Part shown: piece by piece, positions 35,122-47,293 of the stretch
How positions within the stretch are numbered: the first letter of the stretch is position 1
Layout of the letters: the number at the start of each line of letters is the position of its first letter
Assembly (NCBI GenBank): GCA_025094145.1
Contig: JALLLS010000062.1
Coordinates: forward strand, 62,001-126,000
Length of the DNA stretch: 64,000 bases
Source of the DNA: Spinellus fusiger
Lineage: Eukaryota > Mucoromycota > Mucoromycetes > Mucorales > Phycomycetaceae
Direction of reading: 5' to 3'
Notes under the pieces: generated by a model
Seen by the model: the letters and a program-made list of their open reading frames with translations, nothing else
Told to the model about the DNA's origin: nothing
The model's database searches: none
Program-made: the position numbers and the translations under genes

Positions 35122-36544
35122 ATGGGCGTAAGAGTATCAAGTCAAAAAAAACGCCTAAACAAGTCACATCCAACTCCACCTACAGAACCCATAGAAGACA
35201 CTTGCAATACATGTCACTCGGGCCACAGCAGTATTATACGCCAAGGACGCCAATTCCATAACACAGCTACATCCTCCTATTGGTTACCTAATGACGAAGA
35301 AGAAATGGACAGACTTGTTGGTGTGAGTGTTCATGAATTAGTGTTATTGTTATTTTTACAATGTTGTTACTATGGTGACGATGGTCATTTATTAATAATG
35401 ACTATGGTTACTATGGCGATGGATTCACATTATTTCTGATATTAACGGCGATTACTATTAACAGCAACACTTTGCACTAAAAACATTCTTTGACGGGTAA
35501 ATAAATTATTTTTAGTGCTATAAATTGTTTCAATGTATTAAATCTATACTCAATTAGAAATGTCATCAATGATCCTGATATTCTTCAACTGTTTGATAAT
35601 GGAGCAAAAGTACTCGATGTAGGGTGTGGTCCAGGCACCTGGGTGATGGTAACCAACAATGTTTATAATCTCAGCTGACCTGGACATGCATAGGATGTGG
35701 CCACTGATTTCCCCTGCTGTGAATGTATTGGGATTGATATGAGTGAAGTGTTCCCACATACAATTCGTCCGTCCAATGTCATTTTCCAAAGTGCCAATGT
35801 TCTGGAATGCATCCCTTATCCAGATAATAGCATTGATTTTGTGAATGTTCGGCTCCTTGTGATGGCATTACGAAAAGAGGAATGGCCAGTGCTGCTCAAG
35901 GAAATCTTTCGTGTACTAAAGCCAGGAGGATACATTCAATCGACCGAGTCTGGATTAATAGTAAGCCAAGTACACTTGAGAATAGAGAATAGATCTGAGG
36001 TGTATCAGGCGGCCTCATTATTATTATATCTTCTTAGGAGGACGGCAACGAGTTTATCTGCCGAGTAGAATCGTGTGGTAAAGACTACGAAATAGTTCAT
36101 TGACTGCTACCATGTTTCCTATTCTTGGTTTACTAATCTGACTTTTTTGTTGGTAGTCACTGAAGAGATGATTGAACGAGGCCAGGACACTACGATCGTT
36201 TATAGACTACAAGAAATGATGGAGGATACCAAATTCTGCAACATACAACAAATAAAGAAAGATGCCTATTTAGGTAAGGGTGTGGAAGTCTGTGAGTATA
36301 GGACAAAGTTGGCTAAATTGATATTATCATAGGGCAACAGGATCATGTCAACCGAGCACTTTTGTGGAACATAGTGAGCATGTTCAAAAGCCTATTGCCT
36401 ATCCTGGACAATAAGCTTGGCGTGGAGCCAGAAAACTACCCAGTCTTTGTAGAGCAGCTGGAGAATGAACTTCAGGGAAATCCAGCAACTAAATGGCCGT
36501 TCTTTATTACGTTTGCACAGAAGCCACTCCAACACAATGAGTGA
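35122..36544 (+). CDS. SAM-dependent methyltransferase (class I)
   Basis: Rossmann-fold methyltransferase; the substrate is unknown. Multi-exon. The N-terminal segment is basic and carries a CNTCHSGHSS cluster; then LPNDEEEMDRLVG joins QHFALKTFFDG. Motif I is VLDVGCGPGTWVM, spliced to DVATDFPCCECIGIDMS (acidic residue binding the SAM ribose). Then come ANVLECIPYPDNSIDFVNVR (motif II region) and FRVLKPGGYIQSTES (motif III). The C-terminus is helical (WNIVSMFKSLLPILDNKLG) and ends with WPFFITFAQKP. The architecture resembles the fungal methyltransferases related to UMTA/LaeA that are common in Mucoromycota. Small introns such as the one starting GTAACC at about 35650 are needed to restore the motif. 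Confidence 0.85.
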
Positions 36545-37360
36545 TGTCTACTACTATTATTATTACTATCTTCCTATATATTATTATTTTCACTGTTAGT
36601 CTTAGAGATACACTCGACCTTTTTTGTTTTTTGTTTTTGTTTTTGTTTTTTTTTGTTTTTTTTGTTTTTTGTTTTCCTTTGTACCTTTTCATATTTCCTT
36701 CTTTATATTCCTTCCCAATTACAGAATGTCTTTCCAGGGATTCTGTTGTAGAAACACAGACTTTTGCCAGCTCATCGACAATGATCGACACTTATTTTTA
36801 AGAGACCGGCTTCCGAAATACATAAACTTCAAATAAAAATAGATCTTCTATGTACCTTACACAAGCATGTTTCATTTAAACTTTACGAATAGCTTGCAGA
36901 TGGTATAAGCTAGTCTTGTATTTTACACGTTGTCATGCCTTACTCCAAATATTATCACTGAAAAAGGATCAGATGGAGTAATACTAAAAAACAATTGACA
37001 TTTTCATCGTAATCTCAATGGCCACAAGAGTTTTATTATAGGCTTTACACCCTGTATATCATGTATCCCCTGCCCATCTGAGACTGACTTGGAAAAAAAG
37101 GAAAAAAAGAGGGTGTGTGTGTAGCTAAAAGGCATCGGCTGCCCTGTAAATTACTACTTTTTTAATGCAATGCGCGTGGGCCTTCTATCCGACATTAGAG
37201 AGGGTTTTTAGTTTTGTTGCTTCAGATCGCTCACTCTAAAATAACCTCTCTCTCTCTCTCTTTGAATCTCATTCTTTTATTATTCTGGAGTAGAAAGTCC
37301 GTAGAGAGAAGACTCGTTAGCATGAGTAGAGTGATCTGGGTTGTTATTGTTAATGTTTGA
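36545..37360. other. Intergenic, low complexity
   Basis: T- and GTTTT-rich stretch at 36619-36680, a CT array at 37245-37262 and otherwise AT-rich sequence. No gene seen. Confidence 0.5.
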
Positions 37361-37378
37361 TAAGAGTTTATTTAAGGG

Positions 37379-37642
<264 letters not shown>

Positions 37643-38414
37643 TTTATTTTATAATAAATTAATTTTTATTTATAATAGTGTATTGTTCTCCATTTATCTC
37701 ACCAGGAGCTAACCTACCATGGAAAGAAAGAAAGAAAGTAAAAGATATTAAGAATTCAAAAAAGTGAATGTTTTTTTCTTTTGACAGTACTAGATCATTA
37801 AACCCCTGGCTTCTGTATATATCAGATATATTATAAAGAGATGATGAAATAGAAAGAAAGAAAAAGTACACTTTTGTTATCAGAATATTCAGAATATTCA
37901 GAATACCATGCAATGTACACATTTACCTTGTTCTAGTTTTTATTTATTACTTAGCAACAAGCCACTGATGCTAATAAAACACATCCATGGAGTGATTTCC
38001 TCAACCTCTTTTAGAGATCAATGAAACTTATAAAGATAACATGACGTAAATAAGAAGAAAGGGGGGAGAAGATGAAAACAACCTTCATCCCAAAAAGCAC
38101 GTTCATTTTCTTGTGGTAAGGTATTCTTTATTATTATTTTAGTTTAGTTTAGTTTGAAGAAAATAGACACGACTAGGAGAAAATAAAAAAGAATCGCAGG
38201 TGAAAGTATTCCTTATTGTCCCCATGCAAAACAGTACCTTTGATCCAAAAGGTGTAATGCCTTTTGCTTTAAACAGTAGGGTCTCAAATGTTCTTTTATT
38301 TGTTGATGTGTCATGGTTTATAATGTCCACCTCTTTATTATATTTCAAAACAAGAGAAAGTCCCTAGAATACAGATCAGGTAAGTAACAAGAATGACCAA
38401 CAGACATAATGAGC
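37643..38414. other. Intergenic 3' of the Rab GAP gene
   Basis: No confident gene. A minus-strand frame at 38139-38348 could be joined to the Rab GAP by a GTAGGC...CTAG intron, but the family normally ends at the membrane anchor, so it was not included. Confidence 0.4.
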
Positions 38415-40050
38415 CTACCATAATGTTTCTTGACTCAATAATAAGGCTAACATGCCTACACCTGCTCCAGCTGCTAGAAATGCCCACATTGTATCCTGAG
38501 ATGACCAAGAGTGTAATCTTCCTAGAAGTTTCTTTGCATGTTCCTTTTCAGATATGGGTTTCACAGGAATGGCCAAAGGTATACGCTTTTCATTTGGCAG
38601 TCTTAAAATAGTACGCGCTTCTGCATCAGAAGATACAATGGAGAGTGTGTCAGAGAGAATAGTGTCACTGTCTAGACTGCTCTCATCAAGAGAAATCCAG
38701 AGATGCTGATAGGTATTCACAGCAGAAACAGTATCAAGCCCAATACCGCTCAGGTGCTGCAATAAAATAATAGGATATGTCTGTTCCATATGCATAGCTG
38801 CCAATGCCAGTGCATCAACATCAAGATCTTGGGGCAGTTTAGTAAGGAAACTGTGAATAGTACTTGTATCGCATGGGAGAGAAAGAACTTTGTCACGCCG
38901 AGACAGAACAACGGCAACAGCAAAATACACTGGCATGAGTGGGTTAGAACACAGAAACAGATCAAAGAGCCGAGTGATCTTGGCAAAGTCATCAAGATCA
39001 TGACTGCACCAAGTAATAACCCAACTAAGGCAGTAGTAAGGTAGTACATCGGCTCTATCATAAAGACATACATAGAAGAACAAAACAAAAAACAAAACAA
39101 AAAGAACAAGACATATGAGAACAGGTAAGAAGAGAATCCACTCATCTACTTTTGAATGTAGTCGTATAACTCTTCATCTTGAAGTCTGATAAGAGTATCA
39201 ATTAGAGTGAGTTCACGAAGAATAGGCTCTAGAGTCTCCAACATCCCATCTATAATGGCGAGAGTTAAAAGACAAACAGTGTTTACATTTTGCTCTAATG
39301 GTGGCAGAAAGGATATCTTAAGAAGTAAAGCGCCACTTTCTCCATCAACACACTTGCACTCTCTGTACCAAACAGTAACAAGAATACAGTACACACATCA
39401 TGAAAGCCCTTTGAGTCATGGTTTTAGCACAAACAAGAAGAAACTAGTTTCTCTCTATTTTATTATAGGTCATGTAGACTATGACTTGCCTGGTAATAAT
39501 GCAAGTCGGGACATGATCTTAATACATGAACAATCACTTGCTGTAGTTCAGACTGGAGGGCCTCTTTACGCTCCATAATAAGACCTGTAAGTCTACATTA
39601 GAAAGAATGCATGGGCAGGACAAGTTACCCTGAGGATAAGTGTTGAGAGACCGTGGGACATCCAAAGCTACCTGCCCTTCATCCTTGTGCCTGTCTATTA
39701 TTCATCTTTTTGATAAGGCAACACTATCACTAGTACATGCACTAAACTCACCTGGATAGGTTTCTAGTGGAGTATAAAGAGACGCTTCTGAGCGCAATAA
39801 TACTGGCCTGTGCATTGTGTGTCTTGTTGAGTCTGCTGCTCTCAGCGTCTTACCAAACACGACGACGAATAGCATCATTGACGAATCCTTCTTCTTGTCC
39901 CCATTGTCGCAGTAATGGGAGATTATTTGTACGCAAGGCCTCGTTTATTTTGAGTATTCTTCTGAACTTTTGACTCTCCAGAGCATGTTTTGTTGGATGG
40001 AGTATCTTTCTACTTCGTAGTTGCTGGTTTACTTTCTGGCGTCGAGGCAT
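38415..40050 (-). CDS. TBC1D20/Gyp8-type Rab GTPase-activating protein
   Basis: ER-anchored GAP for Rab1/Ypt1-class GTPases. Seven exons (40050-39854, 39807-39752, 39676-39629, 39584-39490, 39408-39317, 39251-39150, 39054-38415) close to 409 aa; human TBC1D20 has 403. TBC domain: QWGQEEGFVNDAIRRRVW-PVLL, the arginine finger in QVALDVPRSL (IxxDxxR), the glutamine finger in LHYYQ-GFHDV, then LPYYCLSWVITWCSHDLDDF and NPLMPVYFAVAVVL. The C-terminal hydrophobic anchor is FLAAGAGVGMLALLL. Intron 4 begins GC (CAG|GCAAGT). Intron 5 has no GT-AG solution and carries a U12-like 5' site (ATATCCTTTC) and branch site (TTTTAAC); see findings. The start codon lies 73 bp from the divergent PIG-T start. Confidence 0.92.
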
Positions 40051-40123
40051 AGTGGAGAAGAGGGACTTGTTTCAATCACCGTCACACTTGGTATTAAGGC
40101 CCATCAAGAAAACTAAGACACCC
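40051..40123. promoter_or_regulatory. Bidirectional promoter, Rab GAP / PIG-T
   Basis: Only 73 bp separate the two initiator ATGs of divergent genes, so both 5' leaders and any core promoter elements must overlap here or extend into coding sequence. No TATA box seen. Confidence 0.6.
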
Positions 40124-42383
40124 ATGCGTGCCATGCTACAGATTATTGGTTGTCTTGCCTTTGCAGCATCTGTTTATGGACACGTAGCTTCTATCACGGA
40201 ACAAACAAACGAACATTTAACTCTGACACCCCTTCCAGATGGCAAGCTTCTCGCTCATTTCGGATTCGTCACCCATGTACAGTCCTATACCAACCCCCAT
40301 GAGCCTTGTAATCACTGTCAAGAGGAATCTTTTGCTTATGTATTGTATTTACAGTGCTTGACTACAGTTTATTCCCTAAGGCCATTGGTCAGGTTCTGCA
40401 AGAGTACAATGTACGTGAAATGCACCTGACATTTACACAAGGACGCTGGAATTATGAAGAGTGGGGATATCCACCAGAACAATCGGCAGGCACAGGTGTA
40501 GAACTTTGGGCTTGGATGAAAGGGTCTGAAAGGTAAGCTTTTATTACTATGACTATGACTATTATGATGATTGTATAAGCCAAAGAACATACTTCTAAAA
40601 TACAAAGGGAAAAAAGCCTTAATGCTCGATGGAAATCCCTGACGAATGTTTTGTCTGGTCTATTTTGTGCCTCCCTTAACTTCATTGACGAAACACTCAC
40701 TACTGAACCACGTCTTTCGTTTCGACCCGAGTCTCTCATGTCACAACCACAGAGACATGCGAATGCGAGTAGGACGGACGAAGATATTCAGCTGCGGTAT
40801 GGTTCTCTTCCGCATGAGAATGTTTGTACAGAAAATCTTACGCCTTGGATTAAAATGTTACCTTGTAAAGCAAAAGTAAATGAGGATACAAGTGCCTTTC
40901 AGTTGTTCATTTGTTCTGTGTTTATATATGTATAGTCTGGCATTGCTGCTCTTTTAAATGCCCATAAAATATACAATTCCAACTTTCATGCAATGGGCAT
41001 TGTAGCAAGATCTGTGTGCAGGGTAAGTTGTATGAAAATGGGGATTCCATCAAGTTTAAGGAAATAATGAATAGTCTTAGGATGATGCATGCAGTGATCG
41101 TGTGCTAGAATTGAAGCAAACAGTGACTGTAGTATTGGATGTTGTAAGAGACACTGGAAGAAGAGGTAAACTACAATCACATTTTGAATGTTAGTCTTAC
41201 TATTGGTATAGACTGGTCCCTTGAGGCTGTATTTGATCGAACTCTTAATGGATCCTGTCCTTTGGCTCATCAGAGTCGTGTACTAGTGAACATGGATGGA
41301 TCAAGTGAAGTGAAAGAGATCAAACCAGCACCTACTCGAGTGGAGGAGAGCAGTCATTTGGAAGGAATGAAAGTGGCCATTTATGATTTACATCAAGGTA
41401 ATAAGTGTAAAGACAGCATAAACCACATTGAGCAATTGATAAACACTAGCCACCTTTCACTCTAGCCACACAAGAGCTCAATATTCGTATGGAATGGAAT
41501 GAATCTGTATTTGAGTATCGTAAGTAGACCCATTCTATGGCTATCTTCTAACAGAGTCCTTTCTTTCTATCTATCTCTTTAGCACCCGAGCCCATTTATC
41601 CTATAGTCTATGCTCAGCGTTACTTTACAGGCTATGGTCAGGAAAGAGGCGGTTTGAGAATTACTATTCATAACCGTAGTCCAGACATAAGCGTGCCTAT
41701 AACCTACTATGAGTCTGTCCCGTGGTTCCTCAAATTCTTTCTACATACTCTCATTGTTGATGTTCTTGGCCAAACCAGTGGTGGTGATGGTAAGACAGGA
41801 AACAACTCTACTGTTCTCTAATATATGGGAATGCACACCAGAAAATGATATTATACAGAAAATGTACTATCAACCAGCTATTGATAGAGTCCAACCCACT
41901 ATGCTTGAATGCCAACTTCTGCTTCCTCCTCAATCTGTAGTGACAATGTCAATTGACTTTGAGAAGATGTTCCTAAAGTACACTGAACATAGACCAGATG
42001 CTAATCGTGGGTTTGATATTGGGTATGTAGGCTGATTCTTCTTCTAAAGACCAGACCCCATAACCCTCTTTGTTACTAGGTCTGCTGTTCTCACTGCTTT
42101 AATACCAACTGAGGGCGGAGTCATTGAGAAGTATGACCTTCCTATACTCTTTAATATCAGTCTTTTAGAACTTACTAACTCATCTGGTGCTTATAGTCAA
42201 ACAATGAGAATCTATACAGATACTTTGTTAGTGAGTCTACCCACTCCTGATTTTAGTATGCCATACAATGTCATTACATTGACTTGTACAGTCATTGCTT
42301 TGTTCTTTGGCTCTCTGTTCAATCTTCTTATTCGCTCTTTCCATGTAGTAGAAGAAGAGGTTGAGCCAAAGAAAAGTCAATGA
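40124..42383 (+). CDS. GPI transamidase subunit PIG-T / Gpi16
   Basis: Subunit of the ER complex that cleaves pro-proteins and attaches GPI anchors. Multi-exon. Signal peptide [19 protein letters not shown], then [15 protein letters not shown] and, in exon 2, [20 protein letters not shown] and [20 protein letters not shown], the hallmark N-terminal block of PIG-T. Later blocks: [30 protein letters not shown] with a Cys position expected for the disulfide to GPI8, and [20 protein letters not shown]. The C-terminal luminal part carries [20 protein letters not shown], then a single membrane span ([20 protein letters not shown]) and a short charged tail [10 protein letters not shown]. First exons: 40124-40307, 40355-40532; others inferred from motif continuity. 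The ATG at 40124 was chosen because it opens the signal peptide. Confidence 0.92.
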
Positions 42384-43131
42384 GTATTGGTAGAAATATC
42401 TTTTAAAAGTTCATATTTCTTAATAAAAACAACAAATAAATATATAATAGGCAGTAGACAGTGATTGAAGATGAAAAAGCATCTGGTGATAAGAATACAC
42501 ATTTAATTCACCTTATAAATAATATAAACTATTGATGACTTTCTCTGTCTATTACACTTATACCATTTTAGATCTAACAGTAGATGTCCATTTCATAGAA
42601 TAGACTTACTATTGATTTGTTGTTTACTGGGTGAAATGAAGTATTTGTCATCAGTTGACAGATACAAGCGTATGTCGTTGTTTATATGTCGGTAAAGTAT
42701 CCATCAGCTCATGATTTTTATATTTATAAATGAAACTCTAATTAGTCATATAATACAGAAACAATTGACAGTGCTTATCACCAAAACTTATGTTTCACTG
42801 ATCTCACTAGACATTATGTCCAAGACCTTTGTTATAGAATATGTAGTCATGACTACAGGGGATAATTGCACTGCTCTCTTTCTCTATGGAAGGAATCAAC
42901 AAAAACACACACACAGAGAAAGAGAGTGTACCTAAGAACTTCTTTATCTTGGTGATGTAGCAAATAAAATGAGTTTTCTATCTCTCTTGCATCGACATTG
43001 AGTGTCTAGCCTATACTCAGAATAGATATTGTATCTCAAGTTATCGTACAAGTCTGTGCAGTTAAATATTTCTTCCACTATTCTATGTACCACTCTTTGT
43101 ATTATTTTTTCTTTCTTTCTACACACCAGGA
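42384..43131. other. Intergenic, no gene seen
   Basis: AT-rich region between PIG-T and Fanzor element 2, ending at the element's TA target site. Open frames have no recognisable domain. Confidence 0.5.
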
Positions 43132-43840
43132 GATTTTTCTGGCCTTTAAGCGGTGATACCTCCTTCCTTTTACGAGGGTCCCAAATTTTGCCCTTTTATG
43201 GAACAATGATTAAAATCAAAGGTTTGTAAGTATCTGTAATAAAGAGTACTAAGGTTATCAACAAGACCACCAGAGAGATAAATGTATAGATATTGGGTCT
43301 CTAGCAGGGATGAGGAAATATAGGTTTGGATACAAAGGCTAGTCTAGGGAAATCAAAGAGGGTACATGAACAGGAACACAGTATACAATTTGATCACAAC
43401 AGGTAACTAGGCAACTGTTCTTTAAGCAATTCTTTTTCTTTCTAAAATGTTGTTGTAGTCTGCATTACTTTGGTAGTTCTGATTAAGTAAATGACTTGTG
43501 AAAATTCGTATTGTTTTCTTATGTTCGGATATTAATACCTGCCAACCACACTGTCTGTTGTTCTTCATAACTTCCATCTTTAACTTGTTTGCCTTTGTCT
43601 GGCATATAAACCAACAGTTGTGATATAGTGAGTATATGTTTATTATGTCTGACATGTTGGTCAGTTTCTATTGTATATTCTTTTACTATAATAAACCCAA
43701 TGAATCTGTTACAAAGGCAAAGGCAAGAAGAAGGTGCCAGTGCAAGGGTAATACGACACATACATAGAGAGTACATTAATACATTTTGAACTAACTATTT
43801 TTACTGTTTTATTATTGAAAAGGGGTATTGGCACCTAAAA

Positions 43841-44285
43841 GGATTGGAGTATGATCCTACCAAGCCGCTTGTAATTGCTTATGGTACAGGAATGAAGGGA
43901 AAGGATTCTGTCAAATTTAAAGGCCACCGTGTTGGTTTGACAAGAGTGTTATATCAATCATTGAAAAAGAGACAAAAAGATGGTGATCTTCTTGTGGTTG
44001 ATGTCGATAAGTTCCTTACATCAAAGGTGAACATGATTGACCTCTTACCCAATATGAAAAGCTCTTCTAACAGTTACTCTGTCTTTTTGTTGTTCTCAAG
44101 ATCTGCCACACTTGCAGCACAGACAGCCTCACTGAGGTATTAGTAAATTTCAACAGTATCCACGCTTGCCAAAGTTGTGGAATTGTTTGGAACAGAGATG
44201 TGAATGCATCAAAGAATATCTATACAATTGCAGAAGAGGAATTAAATGTTCGCCACCGACCAGTTCCTTTCTGTCGAGAAGCATA
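43841..44285 (+). pseudogene. Fanzor C-terminal relic, copy 2
   Basis: Plus-strand counterpart of the relic in element 1. It reads YDPTKPLVIAYGTGMKGKD, GLTRVLYQSLKKRQKDGDLL, then VDVDKFLTSKV, where the RuvC-II Glu of copy 1 is Lys. A frame change in a T-run (near 44083) precedes the zinc finger (CQSCGIVWNRDVNASKNI, RuvC-III Asp retained). The first zinc pair is also recognisable (KICHTCSTD). The N-terminal half with RuvC-I is not recognisable in the 43.2-43.8-kb sequence. The E-to-K change alone should abolish cleavage. Confidence 0.85.
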
Positions 44286-44335
44286 GATATTCTTTGATGC
44301 ATTCATATTTTACTATATCGCCACATCGAAAGTGG
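44199..44335 (+). other. Hairpins at the Fanzor 3' end (candidate guide-RNA region)
   Basis: A perfect 23-bp inverted repeat (arms 44201-44223 and 44283-44305) brackets the Fanzor stop codon. It is followed by a small hairpin CCACATCGAAAGTGG (44321-44335). Element 1 conserves the second hairpin exactly (26026-26040, minus) and the first as an imperfect stem. The position at the end of the gene and before the right terminus matches where omega-RNAs lie in known Fanzor/TnpB loci. The RNA role is inferred. Confidence 0.4.
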
Positions 44336-44504
44336 TTTCCTTTGGGATTCATATATTTACAGGTAAATTATAATAATAATCTTTATTTAAAAACTAACAT
44401 GAATACATCAATTTATTTTTGCTCCTTTTCAAATCGATTTGTTATTTTTAAACAATTGTAGTTTGACTATTTCTTTTTATATCCTAAAGATCTTTAGGTG
44501 TGTA

Positions 44505-45360
44505 TATCCATTGTTACTTATTTAGTGCTATTTATTCCAAGCATACAGCTAACTTGAGAACTATCCGCCACCAAGACTAGGCTATCAATCTTTATAATAA
44601 AAGACGAGAAGCCTTAATTGTCAAATTCATTCCCGACATTACTCTTTTATGGACTCTCTTTTTGGTTTAAACAAACAGTTCACGAGTTCAATATGCCTCA
44701 TTGGATCTACACTGCCCAACTTCGTATATACTTTATGCGGAGTCTATGCATGTGAACTATCATTGCTCTTCCAACACCAATACATCCGACGTTCCGGTGA
44801 TCCGACCATCCGACAGCCTACCACTCCGACATTTGTTCAAATACATATCAAAATCAGCCCACAGTTCATCTACAAACATGGTGCAGAATAACAATGACTT
44901 ACTATTATCTTGGAGAAGCGACCCAAAGAGAGTGGAAACCTTTTAGTTCTCTGGCCCATGCCTATGAAACATCACTAGACAATCGGACTCCATGATGGCA
45001 TCTGGGAACACAATGGTAAAGACTAATAGATTTCATGGAGAACAGTCTTAATGGAGAATACACAAGCACGTACTCTCACTTGGATCATACGATTGTTGAT
45101 CTGTAGAATTAGTTCGGGGCAAAAGAATACGGCGACTGTAATAAAAGTATTTAGCCTTCTAATGATTGTATTATGTCTCATACACCAACACCTATATGGA
45201 TACAGGTTTAAGAATGAAAGATATTGGAATTTAAACCATTCAAAAAGATGGAAACTTGGTGACAAATAGAATTCTTTTGTTGTTGTTTAAAAATAATAAT
45301 AAAGAGCTATGATCTGTTGTAGCCCCCTTTGGTGTTTTTGCCTTTTAATGGTAATTAGTG
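44505..45360. other. Intergenic, no confident gene
   Basis: Several short open frames (44649-44891, 45051-45269) with no recognisable domain. Possibly decayed repeat sequence. Confidence 0.4.
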
Positions 45361-45790
45361 TGTTGATGATGTCTTGAAACCTCCCCTTCATTTAAGCACA
45401 AAGACATTCTTCAATTGGCTCGTGGCAGTAAAACATACTCTTGTTTCTATGACGCCGTATTCCAAATAAGACCAAAGATACTCAATTGGGTTGAAACTCG
45501 TGATTTATATTGGCCAGTGGAGCATGATTTCAATAGCATTGTATGTCTTTGATTGTTTCATTGTCTTACTGACTTGACAGCTGACTTTTTAGTAGCTAAC
45601 CTCAGGGTTCAATTGAAAGAGTCTAAAAAGCTCTGGACAGTCTGGCGTAAGCTACAAGTGTAATACTCGGAGTTAACCTTGCCCTTCATTATGCACACTC
45701 ATTCAAGTGCTTTGCCACTAAAAGAGCCTTACCCCATGCCAATGCCACTACTAAAAATAATCGTATTGTTGATCTACATTGATAAGAGAC
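45361..45790 (-). pseudogene. Tc1/mariner transposase fragment
   Basis: On the minus strand, MLHWPI and then SFNPIEYLWSYLEYGVIET match the conserved 'WP..SPDLNPIE..W..LK' end of Tc1 transposases. The Glu is kept and the preceding Asp-Leu lost. The rest is too decayed to align, and no terminal repeats were found. Confidence 0.6.
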
Positions 45791-47293
45791 TCTTTTCATT
45801 CATTTCTTGGAAGAAGAGACCACCCTTATTGAGTTAAAAAATAAAATAAATAAAAATTAAACCTGAACTCATCTAATCTAGCAATAGAACATTGGTGTCA
45901 ATGAGTCTAGTCCAACTGTTCCTGACCTCATTTAGCTTGTACTTTCATAGATTGTCTAATGAAATAAGACAGACAAATAAGCTTTCAAGAATAAATTAAA
46001 AGTATTCATATTCTTTTTCTTCAAAGTAGGCATTGACAGAATAGATCTGCTTGTCCTGTTTTATTTAATAGAGTAAGATCTTTTGTTTAAAAGGAAGGTC
46101 CAAGGCAATACCTTGTCACTTTCTTCTAATTAACAATTGAACAACCTTTATATCATTTAATTTTCATATATTCAATCCCTTGTGAATGTTTAATTTAATG
46201 AATCAAAGGATACCCTTTGTTCAATATGCATTCATTTTACATACACTTATTATCCACTCTCTTCCTCATCAAATTTACCTCTATCAATAGTTGAAAAAGA
46301 GTTGGTTGAGAGTAGGACATTTCACCCTTATTCTTGTGGTATTTTCCTTTGTTTTTAGATATCTGAAAAGACTTGTCTCTGTATCACAATTATTATTCTC
46401 AATCATAGGGGTTTGAATTGGGATAATTAAAGTGTTTGTCATGTTGGGCAATGTAGGGATCATTAGTGGCTCATAGGTCTCTTAAAGAGTGGCTAATCGT
46501 ACAGTGAAACCAGATAGCAGCGACAATGGGAGGGTATGTATGCATACATGCGTGCTTAGTGCATTGTTGATATGCTTGACAAACAGGTCTTGCTGAAGAC
46601 TACTGCCTCTTTTTGGCAGGATACTTGTCTTGCACTGACAAGGACAGAGGCACAAAGAGTAACATAATGACACAATAACCCACTATGAAAGAGAAATCCA
46701 CTCCTAAAGACCTGATGGTGGATCCAGAGTGACTATGCCTCTGCACTGCCTTCCTTGAATGTATAGTAAAGAACCAATGCTTATTTAATAGATATGAAAA
46801 GGAGTGTTTTTATAGCCTATTTCTTTTGGAATATCAGTGGTCAAGGGTAGTTTTCATTAGGGTTCTATGGTATTGAAGACCATGTCATACACTAAACCTA
46901 TGATGGCCAAGTCTAACTATCTCACATAGTATTATTATTTTCCAAATGATGTGCACATTGAATTTTCAGGCTTGCGTATAGTATGAAATAATATAAAAAG
47001 GTCGACAATTTCGCTGTATCTTTTCCAACAGTTTTCGATAGATGTTTATCTTTTGAGTCAATGCTTTAGTAAATCTTGCTATGAATAAAATTTGATCTTT
47101 GGTAAAAGCAGTAAGATTATATGAAATTTTTCATTTATTTTATACTATACACAATGCTAGAAATTGAATGTGAAAATCATTTGAAAAACAAAACCAATAC
47201 ATCAGCAAAACGCTTCAATGACTTGACACGTCTGTATAAGATACATACCGTTAGAATAAAAGAGAACTTGGAAAGAAAGAAAATACCCAAAAA
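45791..47293. other. Intergenic, no gene seen
   Basis: AT-rich. Short frames at 46482-46673 and 47121-47306 lack domains; the latter overlaps the 3' end of the U6 gene. Confidence 0.5.

Larger units (their letters stand above)
43132..44502 (+). mobile_element. Fanzor-bearing TIR element 2
   Basis: A 1.37-kb element inverted relative to element 1. Left end CACACCAGGAGATTTTTCTGG, right end complementary to CACACCTAAAGATCTTTAGG, with TA at 43130-43131 and 44503-44504. It aligns with element 1 over both termini, the Fanzor C-terminal half, the 3' hairpin region and a stretch at 43250-43540. It lacks the 27.3-27.9-kb block of element 1. Confidence 0.85.
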
